A stretch of 40,748 bases of DNA from a virus. Below are positions 27,715-36,481 of the stretch, piece after piece (position 1 is the first letter of the stretch; each line of letters opens with the position of its first letter). The notes beneath the pieces are model-generated. The model saw only the letters and a program-made list of their open reading frames with translations, made no database searches and was not told where the DNA came from. The stretch is from IMG/VR virus record IMGVR_UViG_3300043411_000219, positions 1-40,748 of that record, one strand, 5' to 3'. A program made the position numbers and the translations under genes.

Positions 27715-29834
27715 TGCGTGCTTATCCCGGCGCGGGCGGCATACTCGCGCGCTTTCACGGCACTGCGATTTACGGATGCGGGCGCCACCGGCTTGTTGAA
27801 GTCGAGCAGAACGGGCTGCTTGTTCTCGTCGAGCAGCACGGCATCGCCCACCAGTGGCACGTACTGCCCATCGCCCACCGGCAGCAGCGGCAGCGCATCG
27901 ATGCGGCCGATCGACGGGTCAACCTTGTACGCCTGAGCCCGCTGAACGATGCCGTCCTTGAATTCGCCGGTCGTCATGCCGTAGGGCAGAAGCGTCTCGC
28001 GCCCGGCATGGTTGGCGACGCCACCGGTGACGAGCGCCATCGCCGCACGCCATCGCCGGGAGTTGATCTCGCCGCTTTGGTCACCTTCCTGGGCGGCCCG
28101 TGCTGCGTACAGCGCCTTGGCTGCCTGAAAGTCGGCATTGCGTAGGTTCGACCGCCCGGCATACGCGGTGCCGGTGTACGCCGCCCAATCACGCGCGAGC
28201 ATGTCGTCTTTCGGCATTGGCCACGCGCCACCCTTGCCGGGGGTCCCGTCCTGTTTCGTGTCCGGTCGCAGGATCGCCGCGCCGGTCAGGATCTCGACGG
28301 CAACCGACTTGCCGGCCTGCGACTGCCGATCGTTCGCCGCGAAGATGCCGGCCTTGGCCGTCACCGGATCGTCGGGCGCAATCTGGCCCAACGTGGCGCG
28401 ATAGACCGCCGCATCGCCGAAGCCCTGCCGCAGCTTGGCCAGCGTATCGGCCTGCTGCGCCGGGGTCGCAGACTTCAATACCGACTTGAGCGCTCCGACC
28501 TCTTCGGGCAGCAGCCCGGCAAGCGAGGATTGCCCTCCGAGCTGGCGCTGCTGGCCGAGCAGGACGGTCGACCGGCTTTTCAGGTTGTCAGCCCATGACG
28601 CCGGATTCGATAGGTCCAGCGGCGTGATCTCGGCACCGGTGCGGTTTGCCGCGTAGGCGAGCGGCTGCGTCTGGATCTGCTCGACCGTCTTCGACACCGC
28701 ACGCTCGATGCGGCCGAGCGAAGCCCAATCCTCGGGCGCTGCGCCGTCCTTCGTGTACTTGGCGCGGATCTCTTTCACCGTCGCCACCTGTTGCTGCGGG
28801 CTCATCTTGAGCAGGTCGGCCATATAACGCTGATCCTGGATCAGCCCGACCGCCTGCGCTTCGTACGGCGTGCCCTTGGCCATCGTGACCGCGTCGGACA
28901 TGGTCTTTGCATCGACTGGCATCCCTGCCTCGATCGCGGCGCCCAGGCGTTGCAGCGTGGTGCCCGCGAGTGCGGTGCGGCGGTTCTCCGCGGCAATCGC
29001 ACGGTTCTCGATCCGCGTCATCGCGTTGAGCGCCTTGCCTTCGAGCGCGTTGCGGTGCCCTGGATCCAGATCGGTGTTGCCGGGCAGCGAGTCGAGGAAC
29101 TTCTTCAGCCCCGGCGCGTTGTCGCGGTTCTTCGTCAGCCACGAGTCGGCGACGAGGAACGTCGCGCGCTCGGTGAATTTCTGCTTGGCGGATGCGATCT
29201 GCTCGGGGTTCATGCCGGCTTGCGGGCCCATGCCGTCGAGCGCCATGTGCGCCTGCTTGACCGCTGTGCGCAGATCCGTGCCGGCGAATCGCTCCTGCTG
29301 CTCGAGATAGCCCGAGAGACCGGCCCCGATGTCGTGCCGATTGCGCTTGATGACCTCGCGCTGGATGCTGCGACCATGGGCGCCGAGATCGCCAGTCAGC
29401 CCCGCGCGAACAAGTTCGGCATTCGATTGATCGACTTGCCCGATCGTGTCCTCGACGATCTTGGTCGACGACTCCTGCCAGAGCTTCGGCGCGTCATCCT
29501 TGCCGATCGTGCCGTCAGCAATACCGATGCTGATCCGCTCGGATTCGGCCGCGAGCGCATTCTGTGCCGTGGCGTGCAGCGTCATGGCCTCGGCGCGCTT
29601 GGCCTCGCGAGCAAGCTGTTTCGCCTCTGCCTGTGCTTCCCGTGCTGCCCGGTCCATCACGACGGCCTGGTCGCGCTCGTTGGCAACAGTGATCTGTCCT
29701 TCGACCGCGCCGATCGCACCGACGCCGGCCGCGACCTCGCGCAGACCGTCACCTGTGGCGAACGCATCGCGCCCGACTTGGGGAGATGCGGGCTTCGCCA
29801 CCCGGTAGCCGAAGTCGCCCGTCTGGATTCTCAC
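27711..29834 (-). CDS. Large internal virion protein
   Basis: 707 residues, almost wholly helical and Ala/Gln-rich. The N-terminus MRIQTGDFGYRVAKPASPQV then LREVAAGVGAIGAVEGQ fits the family of podoviral internal virion proteins (T7 gp15-type role). Long helical repeats follow (AKQLAREAKRAEAMTLHATA). It starts at GTG 29834, overlapping the previous stop (GTGA). There is no enzymatic motif. It lies between the MCTGAE-tagged protein and the membrane-active ejection protein, so the three very likely form the ejected complex. Confidence 0.7.
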   Translation of the reverse strand: MRIQTGDFGYRVAKPASPQVGRDAFATGDGLREVAAGVGAIGAVEGQITVANERDQAVVMDRAAREAQAEAKQLAREAKRAEAMTLHATAQNALAAESERISIGIADGTIGKDDAPKLWQESSTKIVEDTIGQVDQSNAELVRAGLTGDLGAHGRSIQREVIKRNRHDIGAGLSGYLEQQERFAGTDLRTAVKQAHMALDGMGPQAGMNPEQIASAKQKFTERATFLVADSWLTKNRDNAPGLKKFLDSLPGNTDLDPGHRNALEGKALNAMTRIENRAIAAENRRTALAGTTLQRLGAAIEAGMPVDAKTMSDAVTMAKGTPYEAQAVGLIQDQRYMADLLKMSPQQQVATVKEIRAKYTKDGAAPEDWASLGRIERAVSKTVEQIQTQPLAYAANRTGAEITPLDLSNPASWADNLKSRSTVLLGQQRQLGGQSSLAGLLPEEVGALKSVLKSATPAQQADTLAKLRQGFGDAAVYRATLGQIAPDDPVTAKAGIFAANDRQSQAGKSVAVEILTGAAILRPDTKQDGTPGKGGAWPMPKDDMLARDWAAYTGTAYAGRSNLRNADFQAAKALYAARAAQEGDQSGEINSRRWRAAMALVTGGVANHAGRETLLPYGMTTGEFKDGIVQRAQAYKVDPSIGRIDALPLLPVGDGQYVPLVGDAVLLDENKQPVLLDFNKPVAPASVNRSAVKAREYAARAGISTQ

Positions 29835-30400
29835 GGCTCATACCTCGTGAAATCGAAGTCGGACGGCGAGATCGTCATCGTCGAGGCTTGGCTCCGTACC
29901 TGCATGCGCCGCCAGCGGTTCGTCTCGGCCTGAATGCGGCGTTCTTCGGCCGCGGCACCGAGCATCGACTTGCCGGCACTGCCGATGCCGGTCGAGATCG
30001 CGTTACGCCCGGCCATACGCCTGCCCGCTGCGGTCGCCTCTTGCGCTGCGGCCCGATAGCCGCCGCTCAAAAGCTCCGTGAGCGCGTCCTCGCTCGCCCC
30101 GCGTGTGATGTCCTCCTGCACCGCGAGAGCGCTGCCCGAGTCGACAGCCACGCCCGAGGCCCCATACGCTGCCCGCGCTGTGCCTCGCGTCGCCTTGCCT
30201 GCCTTGCGGATTTTTCCTGCGCCGACCTGAGCCAGCCCGCGAGATACCTGCGCGTCGGCCATGAGTTGATCGGCTTCGTAGTTCGCGTGATCGTATGAGC
30301 CCTTCGCCCCGACCAGCTTTCCTACCGCATCCATCGCCCCAGATGCCAGGATCAGCTTGTCGGCGTGCTGCGTCATAAATCCTTCGGCCCCTGTACACAT
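29831..30400 (-). CDS. Internal virion protein B-like, MCxGxE N-terminus
   Basis: 189 residues. It begins MCTGAEGFM, then a hydrophobic/helical stretch LILASGAMDAVGKLVG, then Ala/Gly-rich helices (GYRAAAQEATAAGRRM) and a final helix (AEERRIQAETNRWRRMQVRS). The size and layout are those of T7 gp14-like internal core proteins, which are ejected and join the outer-membrane channel. The ATG shares one base with the GNAT stop (TAATG). The first nine residues match those of two small genes before the portal (see findings). A longer frame to 30694 lies inside the GNAT gene. Confidence 0.7.
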   Translation of the reverse strand: MCTGAEGFMTQHADKLILASGAMDAVGKLVGAKGSYDHANYEADQLMADAQVSRGLAQVGAGKIRKAGKATRGTARAAYGASGVAVDSGSALAVQEDITRGASEDALTELLSGGYRAAAQEATAAGRRMAGRNAISTGIGSAGKSMLGAAAEERRIQAETNRWRRMQVRSQASTMTISPSDFDFTRYEP

Positions 30401-30840
30401 TACAGCCTCGCTTTGTAGACGCCGCCCACATGACGCAGGCCCATGGCTTCGAACAGTTCGCCGGTTTCTCGGATCATGACGCCCGTTGATACCGCGAGCG
30501 ATACCTCCTGCGCGCCGCGATCTCGCGCCCACACGATGAACGCTTGAACCAGACGAGCGGCCGCAATGCCACCACGCCGGCCGGGTTCGACGAATAGCGC
30601 CAAGTCGTGCGCCATGAGTTCGCGGCAAAACCAGAATTGCGACAGGCACCCAGCCATGCCGCCGACGATTACGCCCTCCATCTCGTGAACGCACAAAAAG
30701 CCGTCCTTGAGTAGAAGCTCAAGCACGCTTGCGATCTTCTCGTCGTCATAGTCAAGGTACGAATACCAGCTTTCGGCGTGCATCTTCCTCCCGAGGGCCA
30801 GCAGGTCGGGAATGTCGGAGAGCGTCGCACGTCGTATCAT
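30400..30840 (-). CDS. GNAT-family acetyltransferase
   Basis: 146 residues from ATG 30840. MIRRATLSDIPDLLALGRKM is the standard GNAT beta1-alpha1 start. CVHEMEGVIVGGMAGCLSQF corresponds to strands 2-4, LALFVEPGRRGGIAAARLVQ is the acetyl-CoA-binding motif A (R/Q-x-x-G-x-A/G with G-R-R-G-G), and the end GELFEAMGLRHVGGVY is the family's F-E-x-x-G-F/L-x-x. It should use acetyl-CoA; the substrate is unknown. It sits between the nozzle and ejection genes, a place where several podoviruses carry such enzymes, so a virion protein may be the target. It shares one base with each neighbour. Confidence 0.85.
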   Translation of the reverse strand: MIRRATLSDIPDLLALGRKMHAESWYSYLDYDDEKIASVLELLLKDGFLCVHEMEGVIVGGMAGCLSQFWFCRELMAHDLALFVEPGRRGGIAAARLVQAFIVWARDRGAQEVSLAVSTGVMIRETGELFEAMGLRHVGGVYKARL

Positions 30841-33026
30841 CAGTCCCCCGCCGTGATTCGTTTGACCAGCGCCAGCACGCACAAAGGCAGCGGCTGCGTC
30901 TGTCGGATCGTGATCTTTCGCCCGCGCGCCCATCCGATCGTTGTCACCCGCTTGTCTCCGGTGAATGGCTCGACCGCAGCATCGAGCACATCGGCACCGA
31001 AACGCCGAAATGGAAGCTGCTCACCCTCGACCTCGCATCCAATCGACTTGTGCAGCTTGACCACAACCTCAGAAATCGACACCGGGCGCCCCTGCATCGA
31101 TCCCTCTGGCAATGCAATCTCAGGCGGCAGCGTGACTATCGTCGTGTCGTAGTGCAGCCCGATCTCGACTTCTTCAACGTCACGAGACAACACGACCTGC
31201 CCACCGGTGACGACTTCCTGCGGGAAGACAATGCCATCGCCGAGCACGTCGACCGTCTCGCCTTCGAGATGCGATACCGCCCATGTATCAGTTGCAGCTG
31301 CAGTCGTGACGATGCAACAATCCGTCTGCAAGTTGTCCTCATGCTCTGCCTCGAATTCCAATAGCTCGACATACCGCACAGTGGAGCCGTTGATGGTCCT
31401 GCGCACGATGGCCCACAGTTGATTTTTGTCTCCGTAGGGGATCGAGCACACCGCCTCGAAGGCGCCGTCCGTGACCTTTCGCGTCCAGGCCACGACTTCT
31501 TGATCGCGCGAGTACGTGAGCAGCACAAGCACGCCATCGCTGCGCACCATGGCAACGATCGACTCGGGCTCTTCGAGGTAGGCCATGTCGACGATACCCG
31601 GCTTCGTGATGTGCTCCGACAGAATGCTGAGGTCGGGCGCCGGGTAGGCGTCGAGTTCCACGCGGTAGGACAGCGAGCGGATCCGTTTACCTGCGCGCTG
31701 CACGTAGAGCGCCTCGCCACCCACGCGCACCGGGCGCACGTTGGCGGAGCCATAGCCTTGCTCGTCCTTGGCACGGACGTTCGTCGGCGTGAGCGGCTTC
31801 TCCACACCGCCACGCATGGAAAGGATCGACCCGAACGTAAGCGGGACCAGATGCGAGAGCGGCGCGAGCTGCAGGATTGGATTCTGCTGGTCGCTCACGA
31901 TCTCGAAGACAAGGCCATCATCGTCGGCCGCGCCGTAGCAGAAGTCGTCGTATATCCGCGGCGACGATGCCCATACGTTGTTCGGGTACGCCTCGGACCC
32001 AGCCGCGACGAGGCGCTGCTCGTACAGCGTCACCGCCCGCGGGTAGCCGTTCGTCGCGTTCCAGACTTTTGACTCAAGACTCCAGGAGTCTGAAGGCGCT
32101 GCGGTAGTGCCGGTGAGAGCGCGCCGCACAACGCCATCAACAGCAGTCGCCGACGTATACGCGGTGATCTCGACCACGCCGCCGTTGACGTGGACATAGC
32201 GGCCAATATCACTAACCTGCGCATCATTCCTCCATCCACCAGCAGCCAGGGTGAGCGTCGCTGTTCCGCCGAGCGTGATCGTGCCCGAAGGCGTGAGCGC
32301 CGACTTGGGCGACTCCTCGATTGTCCACGCGCCCGAGGCAAGGCCGACCGCTGAAAACGTGTCGACGATATCCACCGTGACGATCAGCGCCGACGTGTAG
32401 CCGACGATCGTTGCGTACCCAATGCCGCTCGACAGCGGGCGCCCCACGTCGGAGGGTTGAAACGCATTTGCCGCGGCTGTCGCTGAGATGCCCGAGCCGC
32501 TGACCGCGCCGAGCGTCAATGCTGTTGCAGGCTTCTGCCCGATCTCGTCATGCGGTTCGACCGTGAAGCGATGCGCCGCGAGTTTCCAAGATGCGTCACC
32601 GTATCGGGTCAACCGACGCATCGCATAGTCCGGGTGAACTATGAACATCGTGTCCGCGCTCTGCACATAGTTGAGATCCCAGAGATCGGTCTGCCCGTAT
32701 GGCGTGGTGATCTCGTAGGCCGGGCCTCCGCTGGTGATCTGTGCGCGGTCCTTGTAGAAGCGGATGTACTGATGCCCGAATTCCAGCGCGTACGCCGTAT
32801 CCGTGCGGTAGACAAACGGGATAAGGCGCGCGAGCTTGGCGCTGTCCTTGGTGGACTTGATGTAGCGAGTACCGGGGCAACGCACTGCCGCCCCGTGGAC
32901 CATCACATACGCATTTTCCAGTGTGTCGGCGCCGTTCTGGTACTTGCTGATGTCGACGCGACCGAGCACGCGGGGCGAGAGTTCGCCCGCGGTAAAATTT
33001 GTCTGCACAGTATTGATGCGGGCCAC
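30840..33026 (-). CDS. Tail nozzle protein (gp12 / tail tubular protein B-like)
   Basis: 728 residues. The N-terminal NFTAGELSPRVLGRVDISKY, then NGADTLENAYVMVHGAAVRC-type sequence and RLIPFVYRTDTAYALEFG, is the well-known start of podoviral nozzle or stabilisation proteins. Middle repeats are beta-rich, and GDKNQLWAIVRRTINGSTVR lies near the C-terminus. It forms the lower tail tube. It starts at GTG 33026, overlapping the adaptor TAG by one base, and ends overlapping the GNAT gene. Confidence 0.85.
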   Translation of the reverse strand: MARINTVQTNFTAGELSPRVLGRVDISKYQNGADTLENAYVMVHGAAVRCPGTRYIKSTKDSAKLARLIPFVYRTDTAYALEFGHQYIRFYKDRAQITSGGPAYEITTPYGQTDLWDLNYVQSADTMFIVHPDYAMRRLTRYGDASWKLAAHRFTVEPHDEIGQKPATALTLGAVSGSGISATAAANAFQPSDVGRPLSSGIGYATIVGYTSALIVTVDIVDTFSAVGLASGAWTIEESPKSALTPSGTITLGGTATLTLAAGGWRNDAQVSDIGRYVHVNGGVVEITAYTSATAVDGVVRRALTGTTAAPSDSWSLESKVWNATNGYPRAVTLYEQRLVAAGSEAYPNNVWASSPRIYDDFCYGAADDDGLVFEIVSDQQNPILQLAPLSHLVPLTFGSILSMRGGVEKPLTPTNVRAKDEQGYGSANVRPVRVGGEALYVQRAGKRIRSLSYRVELDAYPAPDLSILSEHITKPGIVDMAYLEEPESIVAMVRSDGVLVLLTYSRDQEVVAWTRKVTDGAFEAVCSIPYGDKNQLWAIVRRTINGSTVRYVELLEFEAEHEDNLQTDCCIVTTAAATDTWAVSHLEGETVDVLGDGIVFPQEVVTGGQVVLSRDVEEVEIGLHYDTTIVTLPPEIALPEGSMQGRPVSISEVVVKLHKSIGCEVEGEQLPFRRFGADVLDAAVEPFTGDKRVTTIGWARGRKITIRQTQPLPLCVLALVKRITAGD

Positions 33027-33598
33027 TATCCGCGCACCGCAATCAAGGGAGAGTCGAGCCCCTGCTCGCCGGTGCCTTCCTGGCCGTCCGCCGTACGAGC
33101 AGATCGCATGTGCATCGCGTGCAGCTTGGCCATGGCCTCTTGCTGCGTGGCGCTCTTGGTGATCGGGTAGGCCAGCGCTGCAGCCATGCCGGAGGTAAGC
33201 GCAAGGCGCAGCAGAGCGTCATAGCGGGCCGCATCTTCCAGCCGATGAACGTATCGGACGTATCCGATGGCGTCGTCCATCAGGAGTTTTCCGTTCTCGA
33301 CTTCCCATTCGGGCGGCATCGAGTCGTCTTGGCCGACCGTCCATACGCGCAGGCAATCGGCCGGCAGCGTGAACGAGTAAGCCCAATCGAATGCAGGCGC
33401 CGTCGCATCGGCTGCTAGCACGACGCGCATCATTGCGCAATTCCAAGGGTGAGACCGCAGCACCGCGTCGCGTACCGTGTCCCAGAGATTCGAGCACAGG
33501 CGCGCCCGTGTCGTGTTCTCGTCAAAGCTGGCGATCGTCTCGTCACCGAGCAACAGCAGCGCATTGCTGCATATCTGAACTTCACTCGTTGCCGGCAT
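33026..33598 (-). CDS. Tail adaptor protein (gp11 / tail tubular protein A-like)
   Basis: 190 residues. The start EVQICSNALLLLGDETIASF followed by RARLCSNLWDTVRDAVLRSH is the signature of the podoviral adaptor ring that joins portal and nozzle. FTLPADCLRVWTV then lies in the conserved middle, with a helical C-terminus. The end (SARTADGQEGTGEQGLDSPL) is flexible. AAGGG lies six bases before the ATG. A hairpin and a parS-like sequence lie just upstream. Confidence 0.85.
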   Translation of the reverse strand: MPATSEVQICSNALLLLGDETIASFDENTTRARLCSNLWDTVRDAVLRSHPWNCAMMRVVLAADATAPAFDWAYSFTLPADCLRVWTVGQDDSMPPEWEVENGKLLMDDAIGYVRYVHRLEDAARYDALLRLALTSGMAAALAYPITKSATQQEAMAKLHAMHMRSARTADGQEGTGEQGLDSPLIAVRG

Positions 33599-33618
33599 CG
33601 CTCGCCCTTTGCGGAAAG

Positions 33619-33642
33619 GCCGACCGAGTTTCCCCGGTCGGC
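33619..33642 (-). terminator. Hairpin between cement-like and adaptor genes
   Basis: GCCGACCG and CGGTCGGC form a perfect 8-bp stem with an 8-base loop. On the minus strand the stem is followed by CTTTCC, a short pyrimidine run, so partial termination after the abundant capsid and cement messages is plausible. The next gene's ribosome-binding site follows at once. Confidence 0.5.
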
Positions 33643-33645
33643 ATG

Positions 33646-33661
33646 TGCTTCACGTGAAACG
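33646..33661. other. Second parS-like sequence
   Basis: TGCTTCACGTGAAACG matches 14 of 16 bases of the parS consensus TGTTTCACGTGAAACA. The central 10 bases TTCACGTGAA are a perfect palindrome. It is in the intergenic gap 33599-33665, so no coding constraint explains it. The other parS-like site is at 15643-15658, about 18 kb away. Confidence 0.5.
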
Positions 33662-33665
33662 TGGA

Positions 33666-34169
33666 TCAGTTCTCGACAGCGCGCACCTTGAGCGAAACCG
33701 TGCCCGCAGCCGTTGCCGCGGCGGTAAGCGTCAAGCAGATGTCGTAGAACTTGCCGGGATCGGCGGTGAGGCCGAGCGCTTCCCAGAGGCGCTTCTCGAT
33801 GTCCTCGACACCGACGACGGCCGACTCGTGCTGGACGCGCGTGCCGATGACCAGCGCCGAAGCGATCGACTGCGCCGAGGCGAAGAAGTCCGCATCGACC
33901 ACTGCCGCGCCGTTGTCGAAGGTGTCATAGAGGCCGATGTCTGCAGCCGCCGACGTAATGGCGTCGCAGAGCAACTCGACATCGGACACTCGCCAGGACG
34001 AATGCACCGACACCATGCGCAAGATGCTCGCAATGCTGTCGCCGTTGGCCACTTCGACCGTTGCGACAAACTCGCGCACCACACCGCCCGCCAGGTAGGC
34101 CGGGACTTTTTGCTTCGGCGCCGCTTCCTGCCGCGTGATCGCCGTGCTCTTGGTATCTACCACTGCCAT
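33666..34169 (-). CDS. Capsid cement/decoration-like protein
   Basis: 167 residues, directly after the capsid gene. The N-terminus is flexible (VVDTKSTAITRQEAAPKQKV). The rest is a beta-rich domain: YLAGGVVREFVATVEVANGD, SILRMVSVHSSWRVSDVELL and FYDICLTLTAAATAAGTVSL. BPP-1 carries a cement protein next to its capsid gene, and the size and position agree; the call rests mainly on that. AGGAG lies six bases before the ATG. A hairpin terminator candidate follows the gene. Confidence 0.65.
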   Translation of the reverse strand: MAVVDTKSTAITRQEAAPKQKVPAYLAGGVVREFVATVEVANGDSIASILRMVSVHSSWRVSDVELLCDAITSAAADIGLYDTFDNGAAVVDADFFASAQSIASALVIGTRVQHESAVVGVEDIEKRLWEALGLTADPGKFYDICLTLTAAATAAGTVSLKVRAVEN

Positions 34170-34210
34170 GATTTGCTCCTAGTCTGGTTTGATGGATGGA
34201 CGAGTCAGGA

Positions 34211-35221
34211 TCAGGTCGAGACCGCGATCTCGACGACGCCTTCATCCTCGATCCGCACCGCGCCCAGGGACATGCGTGCGTACACCTGCACGCTCTGGTT
34301 TTTCTGGGGGAGACGGTCGATCGAGCTGATGATGTCCTTGCCGATGCCGAGCTTCATCGCGGACTTGGTCCACGCCAGCGGGTAGGACGTGCCGCCAGAG
34401 CCGTAGATGCGCTCGGAGCGGATGAACTTGAAGCCCAGGAAGGTATCGATCTGGCCGTTTGCCAACGCCTTGACGGTGTTGTAGTCGATCGACTTGATCT
34501 CGGTCGTCCCGTAGAGCGTGGTGAGATCCTTCGAGCGGCAGACGATCACGCGGTTCGGGTTCACACCCTGGCCGGTGATGCTGTCGCCCATGCCTTCTTC
34601 GACAAGTTCGGCGGTATCCATCAGTTCCTTGGTGGACAGCAGCTTCGCCAGCGTGAGGCCGGTGCCGCCGACGGCGATCTTCTGCCCAGCCGGGAGCGCG
34701 GTCGTGCCGCTGTTGGTCCGAGCGCTGCCGCGTGCCGCCGCGTAGATGACGTCGTCTTTCTTGCGGTTGAGCGCTGCGACTGCGAGCCGGGGATAGACCG
34801 ACTTCGGATCGGACAGCATGCGGATCTCGTCCATCTCGTCGACCAGATCAGCCCAACCCTTGTCGGCCAGGTCGAGCCAGCGCCGGGAGTGCGGCGTCTC
34901 GACGTACTGCGTATCGGCATGGCGGTTGTTGATGTCGTACGCTTCCGACTTGCCGACGCGTTCGGCCGCAGCCGACTTGCCGACGATGCCAGACTTGACC
35001 GTGACATACGGCTCGAAGCGCGCCGCCATCTGCTGACCGAGCACATGGAAGTTCGACTCGTACTGCTCGACGAATGCCTCGGTTATCTGATTGCTGAACA
35101 GCGAGCCGAGCGACTGGCGCGGCGTGGTGATGGCGAGTTGCGCCAGAGTGAGGAACAGCGCGCCGATCGCGGCGCAGATGCCGACGACAAACGTCAGCAT
35201 GAGGTGTGCAGCTTTACGCAT
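34211..35221 (-). CDS. Major capsid protein with hydrophobic N-terminus
   Basis: 336 residues. From about residue 35 onward it fits the BPP-1/phage capsid family: SNQITEAFVEQYESNFHVLG, KSEAYDINNRHADTQYVETP, RRWLDLADKGWADLVDEMDE, AALNRKKDDVIYAAARG and LGFKFIRSERI. The first 30 residues are odd: MRKAAHLMLTFVVGICAAIG then ALFLTLAQLA looks like a membrane segment or signal peptide. GAAGGAG lies eight bases before the ATG, and no ATG, GTG or TTG occurs between Met8 and the capsid domain, so the segment must be translated. A 137-base gap precedes the gene, with a small CCGAG/CTCGG hairpin. Confidence 0.85.
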   Translation of the reverse strand: MRKAAHLMLTFVVGICAAIGALFLTLAQLAITTPRQSLGSLFSNQITEAFVEQYESNFHVLGQQMAARFEPYVTVKSGIVGKSAAAERVGKSEAYDINNRHADTQYVETPHSRRWLDLADKGWADLVDEMDEIRMLSDPKSVYPRLAVAALNRKKDDVIYAAARGSARTNSGTTALPAGQKIAVGGTGLTLAKLLSTKELMDTAELVEEGMGDSITGQGVNPNRVIVCRSKDLTTLYGTTEIKSIDYNTVKALANGQIDTFLGFKFIRSERIYGSGGTSYPLAWTKSAMKLGIGKDIISSIDRLPQKNQSVQVYARMSLGAVRIEDEGVVEIAVST

Positions 35222-35358
35222 GATGCGGACTCCTTCAATCGAGTTCAGGGTTAACTTCCCTTCTCGGTCGAGGTGTCCGCTTGCACGGGCTCGCCTACAG
35301 TCGGGTGGTGCGGTGCTACGTGCGGGCCGAGTCCCTCGGGTGTCCGCGGTTCGTGCTG

Positions 35359-36255
35359 CTACGCTGCCTTGAGGGGGTTTTTCCCGCCCTTGGCGTAATA
35401 CTCGTTGACCTTCGCGACGACGCGCGCATGGTCGGCGTGTGATGCGTTCCAGTATGCCTCGGACTTCTGCAGCGCCTGGATGTCCAGCCCGCCAGCGCCG
35501 CCAGCGTTCTGGCGCGTGTCCTCGCCGAGTTCCTTTCCGACGTTGGCTAGGATCTGCAGGACTACCGGGTTATTCCCGATCTGGTCCATGACTTGAGCGT
35601 TGCGCATGTCGGCCGGCGCGTAAGTGTTGAACGCCTTTGCGGCCTGCACCATGTTACCCTTGAATGCATCACCATCGGCCGGACCCCAAGACTTCGCGAG
35701 CGATTCTTTACCCTTGGCCATGGCGTTGTCGAAAGCACCGTCGACCATGCCCTGCACGTTCTGGAAGTAGGCGCCGAGGATGCCCTCGTACTGCGTCTGC
35801 GAGAGGCCGAGACCGTGCGCGAGATCGCGGAAGCCCTTGGCCTGCGCGTCGTCGAGCTTCACGTCCTGCCCGGTCGTTTCCTTGACCTTGGCGAGCACCG
35901 CATCGGCCTTGTACTCGTCGGCCGTGGCCGGTGCGCGTTCGGCTGCGTTGCCGAGTTTCTTTTCGAGTTCGGCATACGCTGCCGCCTGCTTGGCAGCGCT
36001 GGCGGTTAGGTCGAGCTTGCCGTCTGCGCCCGTTACCTTGAATTTGTCGGGGAAGGTCGCGAGCGGATCTGTGCCGGCTGCGGGTGTACCACCAGCGGGC
36101 TGCTGACCAGCGGCTGCGGCGGCTGCAGCGAGCAGCGATGGCTCGGCAGCGGCGGCAGGCGGTACCACGTCACCACCGGCCCCCGTAGCACCTGTCGATC
36201 CGGTAATTCCATCGGTCGCCGCCTCCATGAACACGAAGCCGTTACGCTTCCACAT
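35359..36255 (-). CDS. Capsid scaffolding protein
   Basis: 298 residues. The N-terminal 90 residues are Gly/Ala/Pro-rich and disordered (TGSTGATGAGGDVVPPAAAA). Then DEYKADAVLAKVKETTGQDV and LDDAQAKGFRDLAHGLGLSQ, the usual pattern of podoviral scaffolds, a long helical part, and a charged C-terminus (KVNEYYAKGGKNPLKAA) that would bind the capsid protein. It directs prohead assembly and leaves or is lost on maturation. The ATG lies inside the end of the Bbp19-like gene (14-base overlap). Confidence 0.8.
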   Translation of the reverse strand: MWKRNGFVFMEAATDGITGSTGATGAGGDVVPPAAAAEPSLLAAAAAAAGQQPAGGTPAAGTDPLATFPDKFKVTGADGKLDLTASAAKQAAAYAELEKKLGNAAERAPATADEYKADAVLAKVKETTGQDVKLDDAQAKGFRDLAHGLGLSQTQYEGILGAYFQNVQGMVDGAFDNAMAKGKESLAKSWGPADGDAFKGNMVQAAKAFNTYAPADMRNAQVMDQIGNNPVVLQILANVGKELGEDTRQNAGGAGGLDIQALQKSEAYWNASHADHARVVAKVNEYYAKGGKNPLKAA

Positions 36256-36481
36256 TGTCTTCTTCCCCTGTCTCGCCGCGCTGCACCTGGCCGATCTGGC
36301 TCAAGATGAAATGCACCACCGAGCGCGCGCCCTCGTTGAAATCAGTCTGCCGCGCACCCTCGACACCACCACGCACGAAGCTGCGCCGGTCGTAGAAGCG
36401 CGCCGTCAGGTCTTCGAGGATCGCGACGCCGTCGCCGTGGGATTCGAAGATGCGTGAGTAGGTTTCTGGCGTGGCGGTCAT
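36242..36481 (-). CDS. Bbp19-like phage protein
   Basis: 79 residues. ETYSRIFESHGDGVAILEDL then TARFYDRRSFVRGGVEGARQ and ARSVVHFILSQIGQV have the pattern of the small Bbp19 domain, named after Bordetella phage BPP-1 and found between portal and scaffold genes in related podoviruses. It is probably a minor structural or assembly protein. The ATG overlaps the beta-helix gene stop (ATGA). Confidence 0.75.
   Translation of the reverse strand: MTATPETYSRIFESHGDGVAILEDLTARFYDRRSFVRGGVEGARQTDFNEGARSVVHFILSQIGQVQRGETGEEDNVEA

Noticed and set aside
25646-27799. A 717-codon plus-strand frame over the ejection protein gene
   Set aside because: It is a Ser/Arg/Ala-rich antisense of the 509- and 139-residue proteins, a common effect in high-G+C coding DNA.
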